Shown here piece after piece: positions 16,309 through 24,776 of a stretch of 48,742 nt of DNA. The stretch is from Shewanella indica (GTDB taxonomy: Bacteria > Pseudomonadota > Gammaproteobacteria > Enterobacterales > Shewanellaceae), in assembly GCF_002836975.1 (NCBI RefSeq), contig NZ_NIJK01000038.1, forward strand, positions 113,831 through 162,572, given 5' to 3'. Both the position numbers and the translations under genes were made by a program. The notes under the pieces are model-generated. The model had not been told where the DNA came from and ran no database searches. It saw only the letters and a list, made by a program, of their open reading frames with translations. Positions within the stretch are counted from its first letter, which is position 1. The number at the start of each line of letters is the position of its first letter.

Positions 16309-17523
16309 TCAGTGGTGTGCCCACTGCACCTGGTTGAGGTCTACACCATCTTTGAACATTTCCCAAAGTGGTGACATTTCTCTCAGTTTGCCAATAGAGT
16401 TTCTAATGGTTTCGATTGCGTAATCGATCTCTTCTTCAGAAGTGAAACGACCGATGGAGAAACGGATTGAGCTGTGCGCCATCTCGTCATTCAGTCCCAG
16501 GGCACGCAGCACATAGCTGGGTTCAAGACTGGCAGAAGTACAGGCCGAGCCGGAAGATACGGCCAAGTCCTTGAGCGCCATCATCAGCGACTCGCCTTCC
16601 ACATAGTTAAAGCTGACGTTCAAGCTGCCACAGGCACGCTGCTCCATATCACCATTGAGATAGGTTTCTTCAATATCTTTGATACCATTCCACAGCTTGT
16701 CGCGCAGATAGCGAATACGTTCGTTATCTTTTTCCATATCAGCTTTGGCAATGGCTGCCGCTTCGCCCATACCCACAATTTGGTGAGTCGCCAGGGTGCC
16801 GCTGCGCATACCACGCTCATGACCACCGCCGTGCATCTGTGCTTCCAGACGAATACGAGGCTTACGGCGCACATACAGGGCACCTATGCCTTTGGGGCCA
16901 TACATCTTGTGACCCGAGATAGACATGAGGTCGACCTTGGTCTTTTGAATATCGATAGGCAGTTTACCGGCACTCTGGGCAGCATCGACATGGAAGATGA
17001 TGCCTTTGCTACGGCACAGTTCGCCGATGGCGTCGATATCGTGGATCACACCAATCTCGTTGTTGACATGCATGATGCTGACAAGAATAGTGTCGTCACG
17101 CATGGCCGCTTCCAGGCGCTCCATGGGAATAATGCCGTTGGCTGCAGGCTCCAGATAAGTGACCTCGAAACCTTCACGCTCCAACTGACGACAAGTATCC
17201 AGTACTGCCTTGTGCTCAGTCTTGCTGGTGATGATGTGTTTACCCTTCTTCTGGTAGAAGTGGGCAACACCTTTGATAGCCAGGTTGTCAGATTCGGTGG
17301 CACCTGAAGTAAACACAATTTCACGGGGATCGGCATTGATCAACTCCGCGACTTGGTTACGGGCGATATCCACTGCTTCTTCGGCCTGCCAGCCGTAGCG
17401 GTGTGAACGGGATGCGGGGTTACCGAATACACCGTCCATTGTCATGTACTGTACCATTTTGTCTGCAACCCGGGGGTCTACAGGCGTTGTTGCGGCATAA
17501 TCCAAATAGATAGGAAGCTTCAT
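16309..17523 (-). CDS. iscS: Cysteine desulfurase IscS
   Basis: 404 residues, same length as E. coli IscS. PLP enzyme that takes sulfur from cysteine for Fe-S clusters, tRNA thiolation and other cofactors. Seen: [14 protein letters not shown] start, [18 protein letters not shown] lysine in [12 protein letters not shown] (about 206), and the mobile catalytic-cysteine loop [16 protein letters not shown] (about 328). Starts 81 bases after iscR; the gap contains a hairpin (17543-17558). Confidence 0.98.
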   Translation of the reverse strand: MKLPIYLDYAATTPVDPRVADKMVQYMTMDGVFGNPASRSHRYGWQAEEAVDIARNQVAELINADPREIVFTSGATESDNLAIKGVAHFYQKKGKHIITSKTEHKAVLDTCRQLEREGFEVTYLEPAANGIIPMERLEAAMRDDTILVSIMHVNNEIGVIHDIDAIGELCRSKGIIFHVDAAQSAGKLPIDIQKTKVDLMSISGHKMYGPKGIGALYVRRKPRIRLEAQMHGGGHERGMRSGTLATHQIVGMGEAAAIAKADMEKDNERIRYLRDKLWNGIKDIEETYLNGDMEQRACGSLNVSFNYVEGESLMMALKDLAVSSGSACTSASLEPSYVLRALGLNDEMAHSSIRFSIGRFTSEEEIDYAIETIRNSIGKLREMSPLWEMFKDGVDLNQVQWAHH

Positions 17524-17542
17524 TACACACTCCGTACTTCGC

Positions 17543-17558
17543 AGTCTCGGCCGAGGCT
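17543..17558 (-). other. Hairpin in the iscR-iscS intergenic region
   Basis: AGTCTC/GAGGCT (six pairs, one G-U) closes a four-base GGCC loop, centred on the palindrome CTCGGCCGAG. There is no U-run. In E. coli the iscR-iscS gap is structured and protects iscR mRNA when RyhB promotes decay of the downstream part. A similar uncoupling role here is inferred only. Confidence 0.4.
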
Positions 17559-17604
17559 ACATACAACGTACATTATTCGTTTTTATATCCAACAGAGGAT
17601 CAGC

Positions 17605-18066
17605 TCAAGCGCTGACTCTCTGCTCCTGCTGCATCTTGTCTTGCTTTACCGAGATAAACTGTACATCTCGTTTCTGCATCAGTGCAGCAAGGCTGATGCC
17701 ATTTAAAAAGTCAGAAATCTGTTTGCTCAGGTCACCCCAGAGCGAATGTGTCAGACAGCGGGTGCCACTTTGGCAATTCCCCTGGCCTTGACAGCGGGTG
17801 GCATCGACAGATTCATCTACCGCATGTACCACCATGCCCACCGAGATGTCATTGGCTTCCAGTCCGAGGCGATAACCACCACCGGGACCGCGCACACTGG
17901 CAACCAAGCCCTGCTTTCTCAGTTTGGCAAAGAGTTGTTCTAGATAAGAAAGGGAAATCCCCTGGCGCTCGGAAATATCTGCCAGCGGTACCGGCCCCTG
18001 CGCCGAATGTATGGCCACGTCCAGCATGGCTGTCACTGCGTAGCGACCCTTAGATGTAAGTTTCAT
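17605..18066 (-). CDS. iscR: Rrf2-family Fe-S-sensing regulator IscR
   Basis: 153 residues from [20 protein letters not shown], the standard IscR start. An in-frame ATG 21 codons upstream lies in promoter DNA and is rejected. The winged-helix domain ([28 protein letters not shown]) is followed by the three cluster ligands Cys92, Cys98 and Cys104 ([13 protein letters not shown]). With a [2Fe-2S] cluster it represses its own operon; apo-IscR regulates other targets. First gene of iscR-iscS-iscU-iscA-hscB-hscA-fdx, with three IscR-type sites upstream. Confidence 0.97.
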   Translation of the reverse strand: MKLTSKGRYAVTAMLDVAIHSAQGPVPLADISERQGISLSYLEQLFAKLRKQGLVASVRGPGGGYRLGLEANDISVGMVVHAVDESVDATRCQGQGNCQSGTRCLTHSLWGDLSKQISDFLNGISLAALMQKRDVQFISVKQDKMQQEQRVSA

Positions 18067-18100
18067 AAAACGACCACGGCTCCCAAACAGGTATGTGGGA

Positions 18101-18129
18101 ATTTCAACATACCCGAGCAATTTAGTCAA
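18101..18129 (-). promoter_or_regulatory. iscR: Putative promoter of the isc operon
   Basis: On the minus strand TTGACT (18124-18129) and TGAAAT (18101-18106) with a 17-base spacer, ending 35 bases before the iscR ATG. The -35 box and spacer lie inside the first IscR-type site, as expected for autorepression. Confidence 0.55.
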
Positions 18130-18133
18130 GTAT
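18109..18133. promoter_or_regulatory. IscR type-1 site 1
   Basis: A 25-base inverted repeat, ATACCCGAGC at one end and AGTCAAGTAT at the other with five A/T bases between. It fits the type-1 IscR pattern (ATA-SYY-GACT-W5-AGTC-RRS-TAT) and covers the -35 box of the isc promoter. Confidence 0.75.
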
Positions 18134-18158
18134 AAATCCTACTTGTTTACTCGGGTAT
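18134..18158. promoter_or_regulatory. IscR type-1 site 2
   Basis: A 25-base site (AAATCCTACT, TGTTT, ACTCGGGTAT) directly abutting site 1 with no gap. The right half is a strong match to the type-1 pattern and the left half is weaker. Confidence 0.65.
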
Positions 18159-18180
18159 TGTGGTTCATAAATCAGGTTGA

Positions 18181-18205
18181 ATACCCTGTCTGCTTGGTGG
18201 GGTAT
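18181..18205. promoter_or_regulatory. IscR-type site 3
   Basis: A third 25-base inverted repeat with perfect ATACCC and GGGTAT ends but weaker inner bases (TGTC, TGCTT, GGTG). It lies 22 bases beyond site 2, farther from iscR. Confidence 0.5.
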
Positions 18206-18263
18206 TTAACCTTTTTCGCCACGATTATTCAATGGCAAAAGCCGATAAAATGGTCATCGAGTA

Positions 18264-19085
18264 TCAGATAATGGGATCAAACTCATCCATTGACTGTTGA
18301 CGCTTTTGTGCCGCAGCAGTTTCGGCATCACTGAACTCGCCCACATCCAACTCAGGCAGACGTTCAGTACAGACACTGCCGCCCATTTTCTGAACCGCCT
18401 GACAAACTTCCTGTACTTTGGAGTCCATCAAATGCATATGATCCAGCATCTGGCCTATGGCATTGGCAACAGGGTCTGGATTATCGGGAGAAACGGCGTA
18501 GGCATCAAAACCGTACTTCTTGGCCATGGCACTGCGGCGGGCACTGGTTTCCTTGGATTGAGCCGATGCAACAGTGACGGCCCGGCCAGGAATGCCCACA
18601 ACGGTAGTGTCCTTGGGCACATCTTTAACCACCACAGAGTTGGAACCAACACGAGCCCCATCATGCATAGTAATGGGGCCAAGCACCTTGGCTCCTGCGC
18701 CTATAACCACGTTATTGCCCAAGGTCGGATGACGTTTGCCGGCTTGCCAGGTGGTGCCCCCCAGAGTCACCCCGTGATAAAGAGTGCAGTCATCACCAAT
18801 TTCGGCTGTTTCGCCAATCACGACTCCCATGCCATGGTCAATAAAAAATCGCCTACCTATGGTTGCGCCCGGGTGTATTTCCACCCCGGTAAGCCAACGG
18901 GAAAAAGTAGACAGACAGCGCGCCAGAAAACACCAATTGGCCTTCCACAGTTTATGGCTGATACGATGCAGCCAAATGGCCTGCATTCCCGGATAGTTGA
19001 GCAATATCTCCAATGTGCCCCGCGCCGCAGGATCCCTGTGATAAATGGATCCTATGTCCTCTTTCAGTCTGGCTATCACACCCAT
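18264..19085 (-). CDS. cysE: Serine O-acetyltransferase
   Basis: 273 residues. Makes O-acetylserine, the committed precursor of cysteine. Seen: helical N-terminal part with [22 protein letters not shown], then left-handed beta-helix hexapeptide repeats ([66 protein letters not shown]). The catalytic His is expected in [11 protein letters not shown]. The protein is of the shorter type found beside isc genes (as in Azotobacter), with a long hydrophilic tail. Being upstream of iscR makes sense because cysteine is the IscS substrate. It is transcribed in the same direction; a link by read-through is possible but unproven. Confidence 0.95.
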   Translation of the reverse strand: MGVIARLKEDIGSIYHRDPAARGTLEILLNYPGMQAIWLHRISHKLWKANWCFLARCLSTFSRWLTGVEIHPGATIGRRFFIDHGMGVVIGETAEIGDDCTLYHGVTLGGTTWQAGKRHPTLGNNVVIGAGAKVLGPITMHDGARVGSNSVVVKDVPKDTTVVGIPGRAVTVASAQSKETSARRSAMAKKYGFDAYAVSPDNPDPVANAIGQMLDHMHLMDSKVQEVCQAVQKMGGSVCTERLPELDVGEFSDAETAAAQKRQQSMDEFDPII

Positions 19086-19099
19086 CTTGATTCCTCGGA

Positions 19100-19828
19100 T
19101 TACTCTTCTTTACTGTCGACCTTTTTTTCTACCGATGTCAGGATCCCGCGCAGTATATTCATCTCCTGCGTTTCGATTCTGGCCCGGGTAAACAGGCGCC
19201 TCAGCTTAATCATCACCTGTCCCGGATGATTCTTAATGATAAAGCCGGTTTTTTGCAGTGTCCGTTCCAGATGTTCAAAAAAGCGCTCATGATCTTCACT
19301 GCTGGGATACTCGACCAGCTCCTGCTCGGCTTGTTGATGTTTCTCCAACCAGGCCACCCGAGTTTCATAGCAGATAAGCTGCACCGCCTGAGCCAGGTTG
19401 AGTGAGCTGTATTCCGGGTTGGCGGGGATACACACATGATAGTGGCATTTTTGCAACTCTTCGTTGCTCAAGCCATGGCTTTCACGGCCAAAGACAATAG
19501 CGACAGGCCCCTGGCAACTTTCAAGCGCCAATTTGCTGCCCGCCTCACGGGGTTCAAGCACGGGCCAGTCGAGTGTGCGACTGCGGGCACTGGTGGCAAT
19601 CACCAGACTGCAGTCTTTAATTGCCTCTTCCAGGCTGTCGACTTTGACCAGATGTTTGAGAATATCAGAGGCGCCGGCGGCAAGCGCTATGGACTGACCG
19701 TCTGGTTCAGCTTTTGGCTCCGCTAGATAAAGGTTGGATAATCCCATTGTTTTCATGGCCCTGGCCACAGAACCTATATTGCCGGGATGCGTGGTACCTA
19801 CCAGGACGACACGAATATTGGAGAGCAT
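19100..19828 (-). CDS. trmJ: tRNA (Cm32/Um32) 2'-O-methyltransferase TrmJ
   Basis: 242 residues. SPOUT-class enzyme that methylates the ribose of residue 32 in the anticodon loop, using S-adenosylmethionine. Seen: start [46 protein letters not shown], and the trefoil-knot SAM-binding segment [19 protein letters not shown]. The position upstream of cysE/iscR and divergent from suhB repeats an order common in gammaproteobacteria. The stop lies 14 bases before the cysE start. Confidence 0.95.
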   Translation of the reverse strand: MLSNIRVVLVGTTHPGNIGSVARAMKTMGLSNLYLAEPKAEPDGQSIALAAGASDILKHLVKVDSLEEAIKDCSLVIATSARSRTLDWPVLEPREAGSKLALESCQGPVAIVFGRESHGLSNEELQKCHYHVCIPANPEYSSLNLAQAVQLICYETRVAWLEKHQQAEQELVEYPSSEDHERFFEHLERTLQKTGFIIKNHPGQVMIKLRRLFTRARIETQEMNILRGILTSVEKKVDSKEE

Positions 19829-19906
19829 GGAACAACTTCAAAAATAAAAAATCAGGAGGCGGATGGTACCACAGGCATATTTTTTTGCTTATAGAAAAAT
19901 CGCCAT

Positions 19907-19934
19907 TTGATATCGGCGTCAACTAGGGTATAAT
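19907..19934 (+). promoter_or_regulatory. suhB: Sigma-70 promoter of suhB
   Basis: TTGATA and TATAAT with a 16-base spacer, 45 bases before the suhB ATG. Confidence 0.75.
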
Positions 19935-19978
19935 CTGCGCCGAATTTTTGTCCGTTCTTTAACATCCAGGGGATTGCA

Positions 19979-20779
19979 ATGCATCCGATGCTGACTATTG
20001 CCGTGCGCGCTGCTCGCGCTGCGGGCCAAACTATTATGCGTGCCTACACCGAACTCGACCGTATTGAAGTCGATGCCAAAGGTGTCAACGATTTTGTGAC
20101 CAGTGTAGACAAGGAAGCAGAAGCAGCAATTATCTATCAGATCCGCAAGTCCTATCCAGACCACAGTATAGTGGGTGAGGAAAATGGCGAAAACCGCGGC
20201 ACCAACCAAGATTATCTGTGGATTGTTGATCCTCTGGACGGCACCAATAACTTTGTTAATGGTGTACCTCACTTCGCCGTTTCTATCGCCATGCAGTACA
20301 AGGGCAAAACTGAAGTTGCCGTTGTTTATGATCCCGTTCGCGATGAACTGTTTAGCGCCGTCCGCGGTAAAGGGGCCAAGCTGAATGATTTCCGTCTGCG
20401 AGTAAACAATGTCAACGATCTGGGTGGAAGCCTGGTTGCCACTGGATTCCCTTTCAAGGCCCGTCAGCACACCGAAACTTATATGAAACTGTTTGGCGAA
20501 GCTTTCTCTCTGAGTGCCGACTTACGCCGCGCCGGCTCTGCCGCTCTGGATCTGGCTTATGTAGCCGCCGGTCGTGTAGACGCCTTCTTCGAACTGGGCC
20601 TCAAGCCTTGGGATATCGCCGCCGGCGATCTGATTGTTCGTGAAGCCGGTGGTACAGTTACCGACTTCAGTGGCGGTCACAACTACCTGCTCTCCGGCCA
20701 CATAGTTGCCGGTGCGCCTAAAGCCACCAGCCTGCTGGTCAAACGCTTCCGTCCTCTGTTGAGCGACGCTCTGAAGTAA
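19979..20779 (+). CDS. suhB: Inositol-1-monophosphatase SuhB
   Basis: 266 residues (E. coli 267). Mg-dependent phosphatase; in E. coli also a partner of the ribosomal-RNA antitermination complex. Seen: GEENGEN (metal-binding Glu), catalytic IVDPLDGTNNFVNG, LRRAGSAALDLAYVAAGRVDAF, and WDIAAGDLIVREAGG. Divergent from trmJ with its own promoter and terminator. Confidence 0.96.
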   Translation: MHPMLTIAVRAARAAGQTIMRAYTELDRIEVDAKGVNDFVTSVDKEAEAAIIYQIRKSYPDHSIVGEENGENRGTNQDYLWIVDPLDGTNNFVNGVPHFAVSIAMQYKGKTEVAVVYDPVRDELFSAVRGKGAKLNDFRLRVNNVNDLGGSLVATGFPFKARQHTETYMKLFGEAFSLSADLRRAGSAALDLAYVAAGRVDAFFELGLKPWDIAAGDLIVREAGGTVTDFSGGHNYLLSGHIVAGAPKATSLLVKRFRPLLSDALK

Positions 20780-20810
20780 GTTATTAAGCAAGGTGCTTAA
20801 TTAAATAGAG

Positions 20811-20836
20811 AAAACCGCCTTATGGCGGTTTTTTTA
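20811..20836 (+). terminator. Rho-independent terminator of suhB
   Basis: Stem AACCGCC/GGCGGTT with a four-base loop and a run of seven T. Confidence 0.9.
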
Positions 20837-21011
20837 TACCTGGGTGCCGCGAAAGTGAAGCCAACCTCAGTCCATTCGCCCCTTGCTTGATGCAATCAAG
20901 ATTTGCTCAAACCGGGATTAATCAATAAGGCGTTGGACGAGCCAAGCCGAAATAACCAAGGATGAGTATCTTCCCCCCTACCCTTCAAGCAGATAACTCT
21001 TTGGATGTATT

Positions 21012-21034
21012 TACATGCATTTACATTACACCTT
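21012..21034. promoter_or_regulatory. NsrR-like operator upstream of nnrS
   Basis: TACATGCATTTA followed by CATTACACCTT. Hand comparison with the 11-1-11 E. coli NsrR consensus gives 18 of 23 matches, including an intact ATGCATTT core. NsrR is the nitric-oxide-sensing repressor that commonly controls nnrS. The right half is degenerate. Confidence 0.5.
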
Positions 21035-21037
21035 AAA

Positions 21038-21062
21038 ATACCCGAGTATTTTGTTTGGGTAT
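21038..21062. promoter_or_regulatory. IscR type-1-like site upstream of nnrS
   Basis: A 25-base inverted repeat with ATACCCGAGT and GTTTGGGTAT ends around five A/T-rich bases, ending 13 bases before the nnrS ATG. It resembles the sites at iscR, though the inner right half (GTTT) deviates. The position would block transcription initiation or elongation. Confidence 0.55.
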
Positions 21063-21075
21063 TTGAGGCAAGACT

Positions 21076-22278
21076 ATGAGCAAATCCGGCACTCGCAACA
21101 TCCGAAGCAGCATCCTCAACATCGATGAACCGGCCAACAAGCAGTTTCCACTGGCGCTCTTTCGTTTGGGCTTCAGGCCTTTTTTTCTCGGTGCCAGCCT
21201 GTTCGGCTTGTTGTCGCTCTTGCTTTGGGGAGCCTTGCTCAGTGGTCAAACCCAACTGACGTTCCACGCCAATCCCCTGTGGTGGCATGGTCACGAAATG
21301 TTATTCGGTTTCACCGGCGCTGTTATCGCGGGCTTTTTGTTAACAGCAGTTCAAAACTGGACAGGGATCCCCGGCATAAGAGGTTGGCCTTTACTGCTGC
21401 TCTGGTGTCTATGGCTGGCTCCCAGACTACTCTTGCTCGATGCCGACACAATTCCTTTTACCTGGGTCATGCTGCTGGATCTGGCCTTCTTCCCGATCAC
21501 GGCGCTACTACTCGGTTTAGCCGTTATTCGAGTCAAACAGTGGCGTAACCTGGTGTTTGTGCCGCTGCTGCTGTTCCTCTTCGGCGCCAACGTCCTCTCT
21601 TATCTCGGCCTTGAACAGCCAGGGTTGGCACAAAAGGCACTGCAGGCCGCAGCCTTGTTGATCGTTATTCTGGTGGCCCTGCTCGGCGGCAGGGTGATCC
21701 CCTTCTTTACCGAACGCGCCACAGATTTCAAGCGCGGGGCGCCAAGCCCTGTACTCGAGGCACTTAGCTTCGCCTCTTTGATTCTCATGCTGATCAGCTT
21801 GTTTTTACCCTATTCCTGGTTGACACAAACATTGGCCTTGCTGGCTGGCACAGTACTGTTGTTGCGCTGGGCACGCTGGGGCTGGCATGCCAGCCTCAAG
21901 GTACCACTGCTATGGTCACTGCATTTAAGTTACCTGTGTATTCCGATAGGACTGCTGATTATTGGTGTCAGCGGCCAGATGATGTTGGGGTTTCATGCTC
22001 TGACCGTTGGCGGTATGGGTGGAATGATCTTGGCTATGATGGCAAGGGTATCTCTGGGGCATTCCGGCAGACCATTGCAGATTGCCTGGCCTATGATCCC
22101 CGCCTTTGGCTTAATGTTACTGGCTGCAGCCTTGAGGGTCGCGGCAGCCATTGTGCCTCAGCTAAGTCAAATCTTACTTATGGGCGCGATTCTCTGCTGG
22201 CTATTGGCATTTACCACTTTTATAGTGCTTTACGCGCCAATTCTTTGCCGAGCGAGGTTGGATGGCCGCCCCGGTTAA
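21076..22278 (+). CDS. nnrS: NnrS-family haem-copper membrane protein
   Basis: 400 residues, a polytopic inner-membrane protein with about twelve hydrophobic helices. NnrS proteins bind haem and copper and protect against nitric oxide stress. Family features seen are FRLGFRPFFLGASLFG near the N-terminus, WHGHEMLFGFTGAVIAGFLLTAVQNWTG (conserved His residues), LGGRVIPFFTERA, LHLSYLCIPIG, and FHALTVGGMGGMILAMMARVSLGHSGR. It is monocistronic-looking, with NsrR-like and IscR-like sites directly upstream. The start ATG has GAGGC upstream. Confidence in family is high; the physiological role is by homology. Confidence 0.93.
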   Translation: MSKSGTRNIRSSILNIDEPANKQFPLALFRLGFRPFFLGASLFGLLSLLLWGALLSGQTQLTFHANPLWWHGHEMLFGFTGAVIAGFLLTAVQNWTGIPGIRGWPLLLLWCLWLAPRLLLLDADTIPFTWVMLLDLAFFPITALLLGLAVIRVKQWRNLVFVPLLLFLFGANVLSYLGLEQPGLAQKALQAAALLIVILVALLGGRVIPFFTERATDFKRGAPSPVLEALSFASLILMLISLFLPYSWLTQTLALLAGTVLLLRWARWGWHASLKVPLLWSLHLSYLCIPIGLLIIGVSGQMMLGFHALTVGGMGGMILAMMARVSLGHSGRPLQIAWPMIPAFGLMLLAAALRVAAAIVPQLSQILLMGAILCWLLAFTTFIVLYAPILCRARLDGRPG

Positions 22279-22363
22279 AGGTTCTGTGAAAGCTATCACA
22301 CAGATTTCGCGGCGAACTGGAAATTTACTGATACTATTTAGGAAATGATTTCAGGGAGTTTTC

Positions 22364-22768
22364 ATGGAACTGTATCGCCAATACGGCTCTAAGAGCCTTA
22401 AAGCCGTCGAACATCTGGTCTTGTTTGTTATTGCCATTGCCACAGTCGTCGCCATTGGCCAGGAGATAGTGCATATCTTCAAAATGGGCGCTGTGGCCCT
22501 TGCCGATCTACTGCTGCTATTTATTTATCTGGAAGTGCTGGCTATGGTGGCCAATTATGCCGAATCCGGCAAGTTACCTGTGCGTATGCCACTCTATATC
22601 GCAATAGTAGCTTTGGCCCGTTATCTCATCCTGGACATGAAATCGATGGAAGACTGGCGCATAGTGGCCATTTCAATCTCAACCTTGGTACTTGCCGCAA
22701 CCGTGATAGTGATCCGCTGGGGACAGTTAAAAATGCCCTACCCCAAGAATCAAGAGTATGACAACTAA
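22364..22768 (+). CDS. PsiE-family inner-membrane protein
   Basis: 134 residues with four predicted membrane segments (about 17-36, 45-65, 75-92, 99-120). DLLLLFIYLEVLAMVANY and PLYIAIVALARYLILDMKS match the phosphate-starvation-inducible PsiE family (E. coli PsiE 136 aa). The function is unknown in any organism as far as I know. A strong ribosome binding site (AGGGAG) precedes the ATG and a terminator follows. I see no Pho box upstream. Confidence 0.8.
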   Translation: MELYRQYGSKSLKAVEHLVLFVIAIATVVAIGQEIVHIFKMGAVALADLLLLFIYLEVLAMVANYAESGKLPVRMPLYIAIVALARYLILDMKSMEDWRIVAISISTLVLAATVIVIRWGQLKMPYPKNQEYDN

Positions 22769-22771
22769 CTG

Positions 22772-22799
22772 GAACCCGGCAGACGCCGGGTTCTTTTTT
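22772..22799 (+). terminator. Rho-independent terminator of the PsiE-family gene
   Basis: Perfect nine-bp stem GAACCCGGC/GCCGGGTTC with a four-base loop and six T. Confidence 0.92.
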
Positions 22800-23038
22800 A
22801 TCTGCTCTTTAGAACTGACCCTAGCTATCGACAAATCTATGCTATTTTTAAAACACTTACCCCATTTACATAGGGTTTGATTCTCACATCGATAATGAAA
22901 ATGTATGGTGCAAATACGCTAAATCAGAGTTGTCAGGACACATGTCCAGAGCCGTTTCCGCATCCACAGCCTCGAGAGACTCAAACCTAGTAAATATGGG
23001 ATAACGGCCTACTATCCATTGAACTTAAGGGGACTGCC

Positions 23039-23341
23039 ATGGATGAAAATCTGGATGACTTTATCGAAAGACGCAGATCATTGCGGGTCGATCTGGAGGC
23101 GGAGCGGATCAGGCTTCATTGGATAAATAAAGCGGGTGATGAACTCAATGACGATGGCATCTGTATCGATCTGTCCAGACGGGGAGTTCTGTTTGAATAC
23201 CATCAGCCCTTTACCTTGGGAGAACTGGTATCTGTAACCTTCCATGCAGGAACCGATTCACAAAATACCATCAAGGGACAGGTGTGCCGTTGCAGCGAAA
23301 TCAACCCAAAGCGTTTTCACATCGCCATGCAACTTATCTAG
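23039..23341 (+). CDS. PilZ-domain protein (c-di-GMP receptor type)
   Basis: 100 residues that are almost entirely a PilZ domain. The c-di-GMP binding signature is visible: an Arg-rich RRRSLR near residue 11 (RxxxR) and DLSRRG at about 45 (D/NxSxxG). Beta-strand segments follow (GELVSVTFHAG, IKGQVCRCSEI). The ribosome binding site AAGGGGA precedes the ATG. It lies 72 bases upstream of the orphan parA on the same strand, so the three genes could be co-transcribed, which would link c-di-GMP signalling to a positioning ATPase. That link is a hypothesis. Confidence 0.85.
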   Translation: MDENLDDFIERRRSLRVDLEAERIRLHWINKAGDELNDDGICIDLSRRGVLFEYHQPFTLGELVSVTFHAGTDSQNTIKGQVCRCSEINPKRFHIAMQLI

Positions 23342-23413
23342 ACCCCGACGTAGTATCCGGGGTGTTCTATACTTTACATCAACTTAAGTACCAAGGACAC
23401 GGGGAGAAAATCC

Positions 23414-24082
23414 ATGATACTGCTCGTAGGCGGAGAGAAAGGGGGTAGTGGCAAGAGCTGTCTGGCCCAAAATCTGGCTGTACACATTACCCAGAAATAT
23501 CGGGCCAACGTGTTAATGGTCGACTGTGACCCCCAGCGCACCACATCCGACTGGATCCAGGCCCGCAACAATGACCCTTCCCTGCCTGCGATCAACTGTA
23601 TTCAGCTCTACGGCAAGATCCGTAACGATCTCCTGAGCCTGGATGAACGCTTCGACTATGTGATAGTCGACTGCGGTGGCCAGGATAACCTGGCAATGCG
23701 GGCCGCCATGTCGGTGGCCAGTTATGTGGTGATCCCTTTGAGACCCAAGCGGCGTGATTTAAAAACCTTGCCCCATATGGAAGATATGCTCAGCACCTGT
23801 AAGATGGTCAACCCCAAGATGGTGGCAACAATAGTGTTGACTCAATGTCCGGCGCTGCCTTCACAGTTCAAACGCATTCTGGAAGCGAAAGATGTAGTAA
23901 AGTCGTTCGGTCTGAGGGCGCTGGACTCGGTCACTTTTAGCCGCAATATCTATGATGACAGTGAAGAAAAAGGCTCCTCGGTCATCGAAATTGAGCCCGA
24001 TGGAAAAGCCGCCGAGGAGATACGCAATATTGCCGACGAGCTGTTATCCATCCCGCCGGAAAACTCTTATGAGCTTAACTGA
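23414..24082 (+). CDS. Orphan ParA-family ATPase (short type, no HTH)
   Basis: 222 residues. A deviant Walker A box (GGEKGGSGKS, with signature Lys9 and Lys14) and a second box LMVDCDPQRTTSDW identify a ParA/MinD-type ATPase. YVIVDCGGQDNLAMR is the Walker B region. No N-terminal helix-turn-helix is present, as in type Ib plasmid ParA and chromosomal cargo-positioning ATPases. It overlaps the next gene by 14 bases; that gene encodes a ribbon-helix-helix protein, the usual partner type for short ParAs. No plasmid or replication genes are near, and the chromosomal parAB is normally near the origin, so this looks like an orphan pair with its own cargo or an old plasmid remnant. Confidence 0.85.
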   Translation: MILLVGGEKGGSGKSCLAQNLAVHITQKYRANVLMVDCDPQRTTSDWIQARNNDPSLPAINCIQLYGKIRNDLLSLDERFDYVIVDCGGQDNLAMRAAMSVASYVVIPLRPKRRDLKTLPHMEDMLSTCKMVNPKMVATIVLTQCPALPSQFKRILEAKDVVKSFGLRALDSVTFSRNIYDDSEEKGSSVIEIEPDGKAAEEIRNIADELLSIPPENSYELN

Positions 24083-24419
24083 TCTCAAACGTCACAAGAT
24101 CAAACCCAAGGCCAAAAAGGTCTCTGTCGACGATTTCATCGAAGATGCCAATAACTACGCCCATGGGAAACCCAGTCGCTTAGGTGGGAGCTCTTTGGCC
24201 AAATTTCGAACGGGACTGGATAAAAAATCAACCCGTCTCTATCGCCATGCCACTTTTACCCTGACTGAAGCCAGCATTAGTCAACTGGACAACATTGCCC
24301 GCAAGACTGGTATTGCCAAGTCCAAACTGCTGCGTATCTTCATTCGTAACTTTCACAGTCTAAGCGACAAAGCCCAAGCCGAAATGATTGCCAAAGATCA
24401 GGCGAATGAAACTCAGTGA
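24069..24419 (+). CDS. Ribbon-helix-helix partner of the orphan ParA
   Basis: 116 residues from MSLTDLKRHKIKPKAKK; the ATG lies within the last codons of parA (14-base overlap). A basic, disordered N-terminus (about 1-55, with KVSVDDFIEDANNYA) precedes a C-terminal ribbon-helix-helix: strand RHATFTLTEASISQL, helix DNIARKTGIAKSKLLR and helix IFIRNFHSLS. Short ParA ATPases typically work with RHH DNA-binding partners whose unstructured N-terminus stimulates the ATPase. It ends convergent with yecH, overlapping by seven bases. No named family is recognised. Confidence 0.75.
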   Translation: MSLTDLKRHKIKPKAKKVSVDDFIEDANNYAHGKPSRLGGSSLAKFRTGLDKKSTRLYRHATFTLTEASISQLDNIARKTGIAKSKLLRIFIRNFHSLSDKAQAEMIAKDQANETQ

Positions 24420-24655
24420 CGACAAATTTTGCTCTCAAGGGTGCTCAGCCCCTGAGATGATTCGATAAATTTACCCTTGGCGGCCAGAAAGTTGAGCAAA
24501 GCCTCTGCGTCCATTCCCTCGGCGCTGCAGGTATGATAGCGGGCGTCTCTACCGAAACGCTCCTGCATCAATGCCTTGAGATTGTCCCGTTTAATGGGAG
24601 CGGTTTGTTCCAGCAACAACTGCAACACCTGATGGCCATGTACCGACGAATTCAT
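24413..24655 (-). CDS. yecH: YecH-family metal-binding protein
   Basis: 80 residues. MNSSVHGHQVLQLLLEQ, ARYHTCSAEGMDAEALLNFLAAKGKFIES and STLESKICRH correspond closely to E. coli YecH (79 aa). Family naming suggests metal binding through the conserved His and Cys residues (HGH, HTCS, CRH). The biochemical function is not established. The stop overlaps the convergent RHH gene by seven bases, so no terminator separates them. Confidence 0.9.
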   Translation of the reverse strand: MNSSVHGHQVLQLLLEQTAPIKRDNLKALMQERFGRDARYHTCSAEGMDAEALLNFLAAKGKFIESSQGLSTLESKICRH

Positions 24656-24776
24656 GTATCCTCCACAAAACTATGAGTCGCAGTCGATTTTTAACGGATT
24701 TTGCTGCAGTATTCCCTGATTTAACGCAACTTGTTTGTCGTTTTGGCGGTTGTTTGCTTGTGCAAGAGGAGTTGTC

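Noticed and set aside
20898..20912. CTTGATGCAATCAAG as an FNR site
   Set aside because: The FNR consensus needs four bases between TTGAT and ATCAA; here there are three, and it lies far from nnrS.
20896..21294. Minus-strand 132-residue ORF covering the nnrS promoter and N-terminus
   Set aside because: Low-complexity shadow of the nnrS frame; it would run across two regulatory sites.
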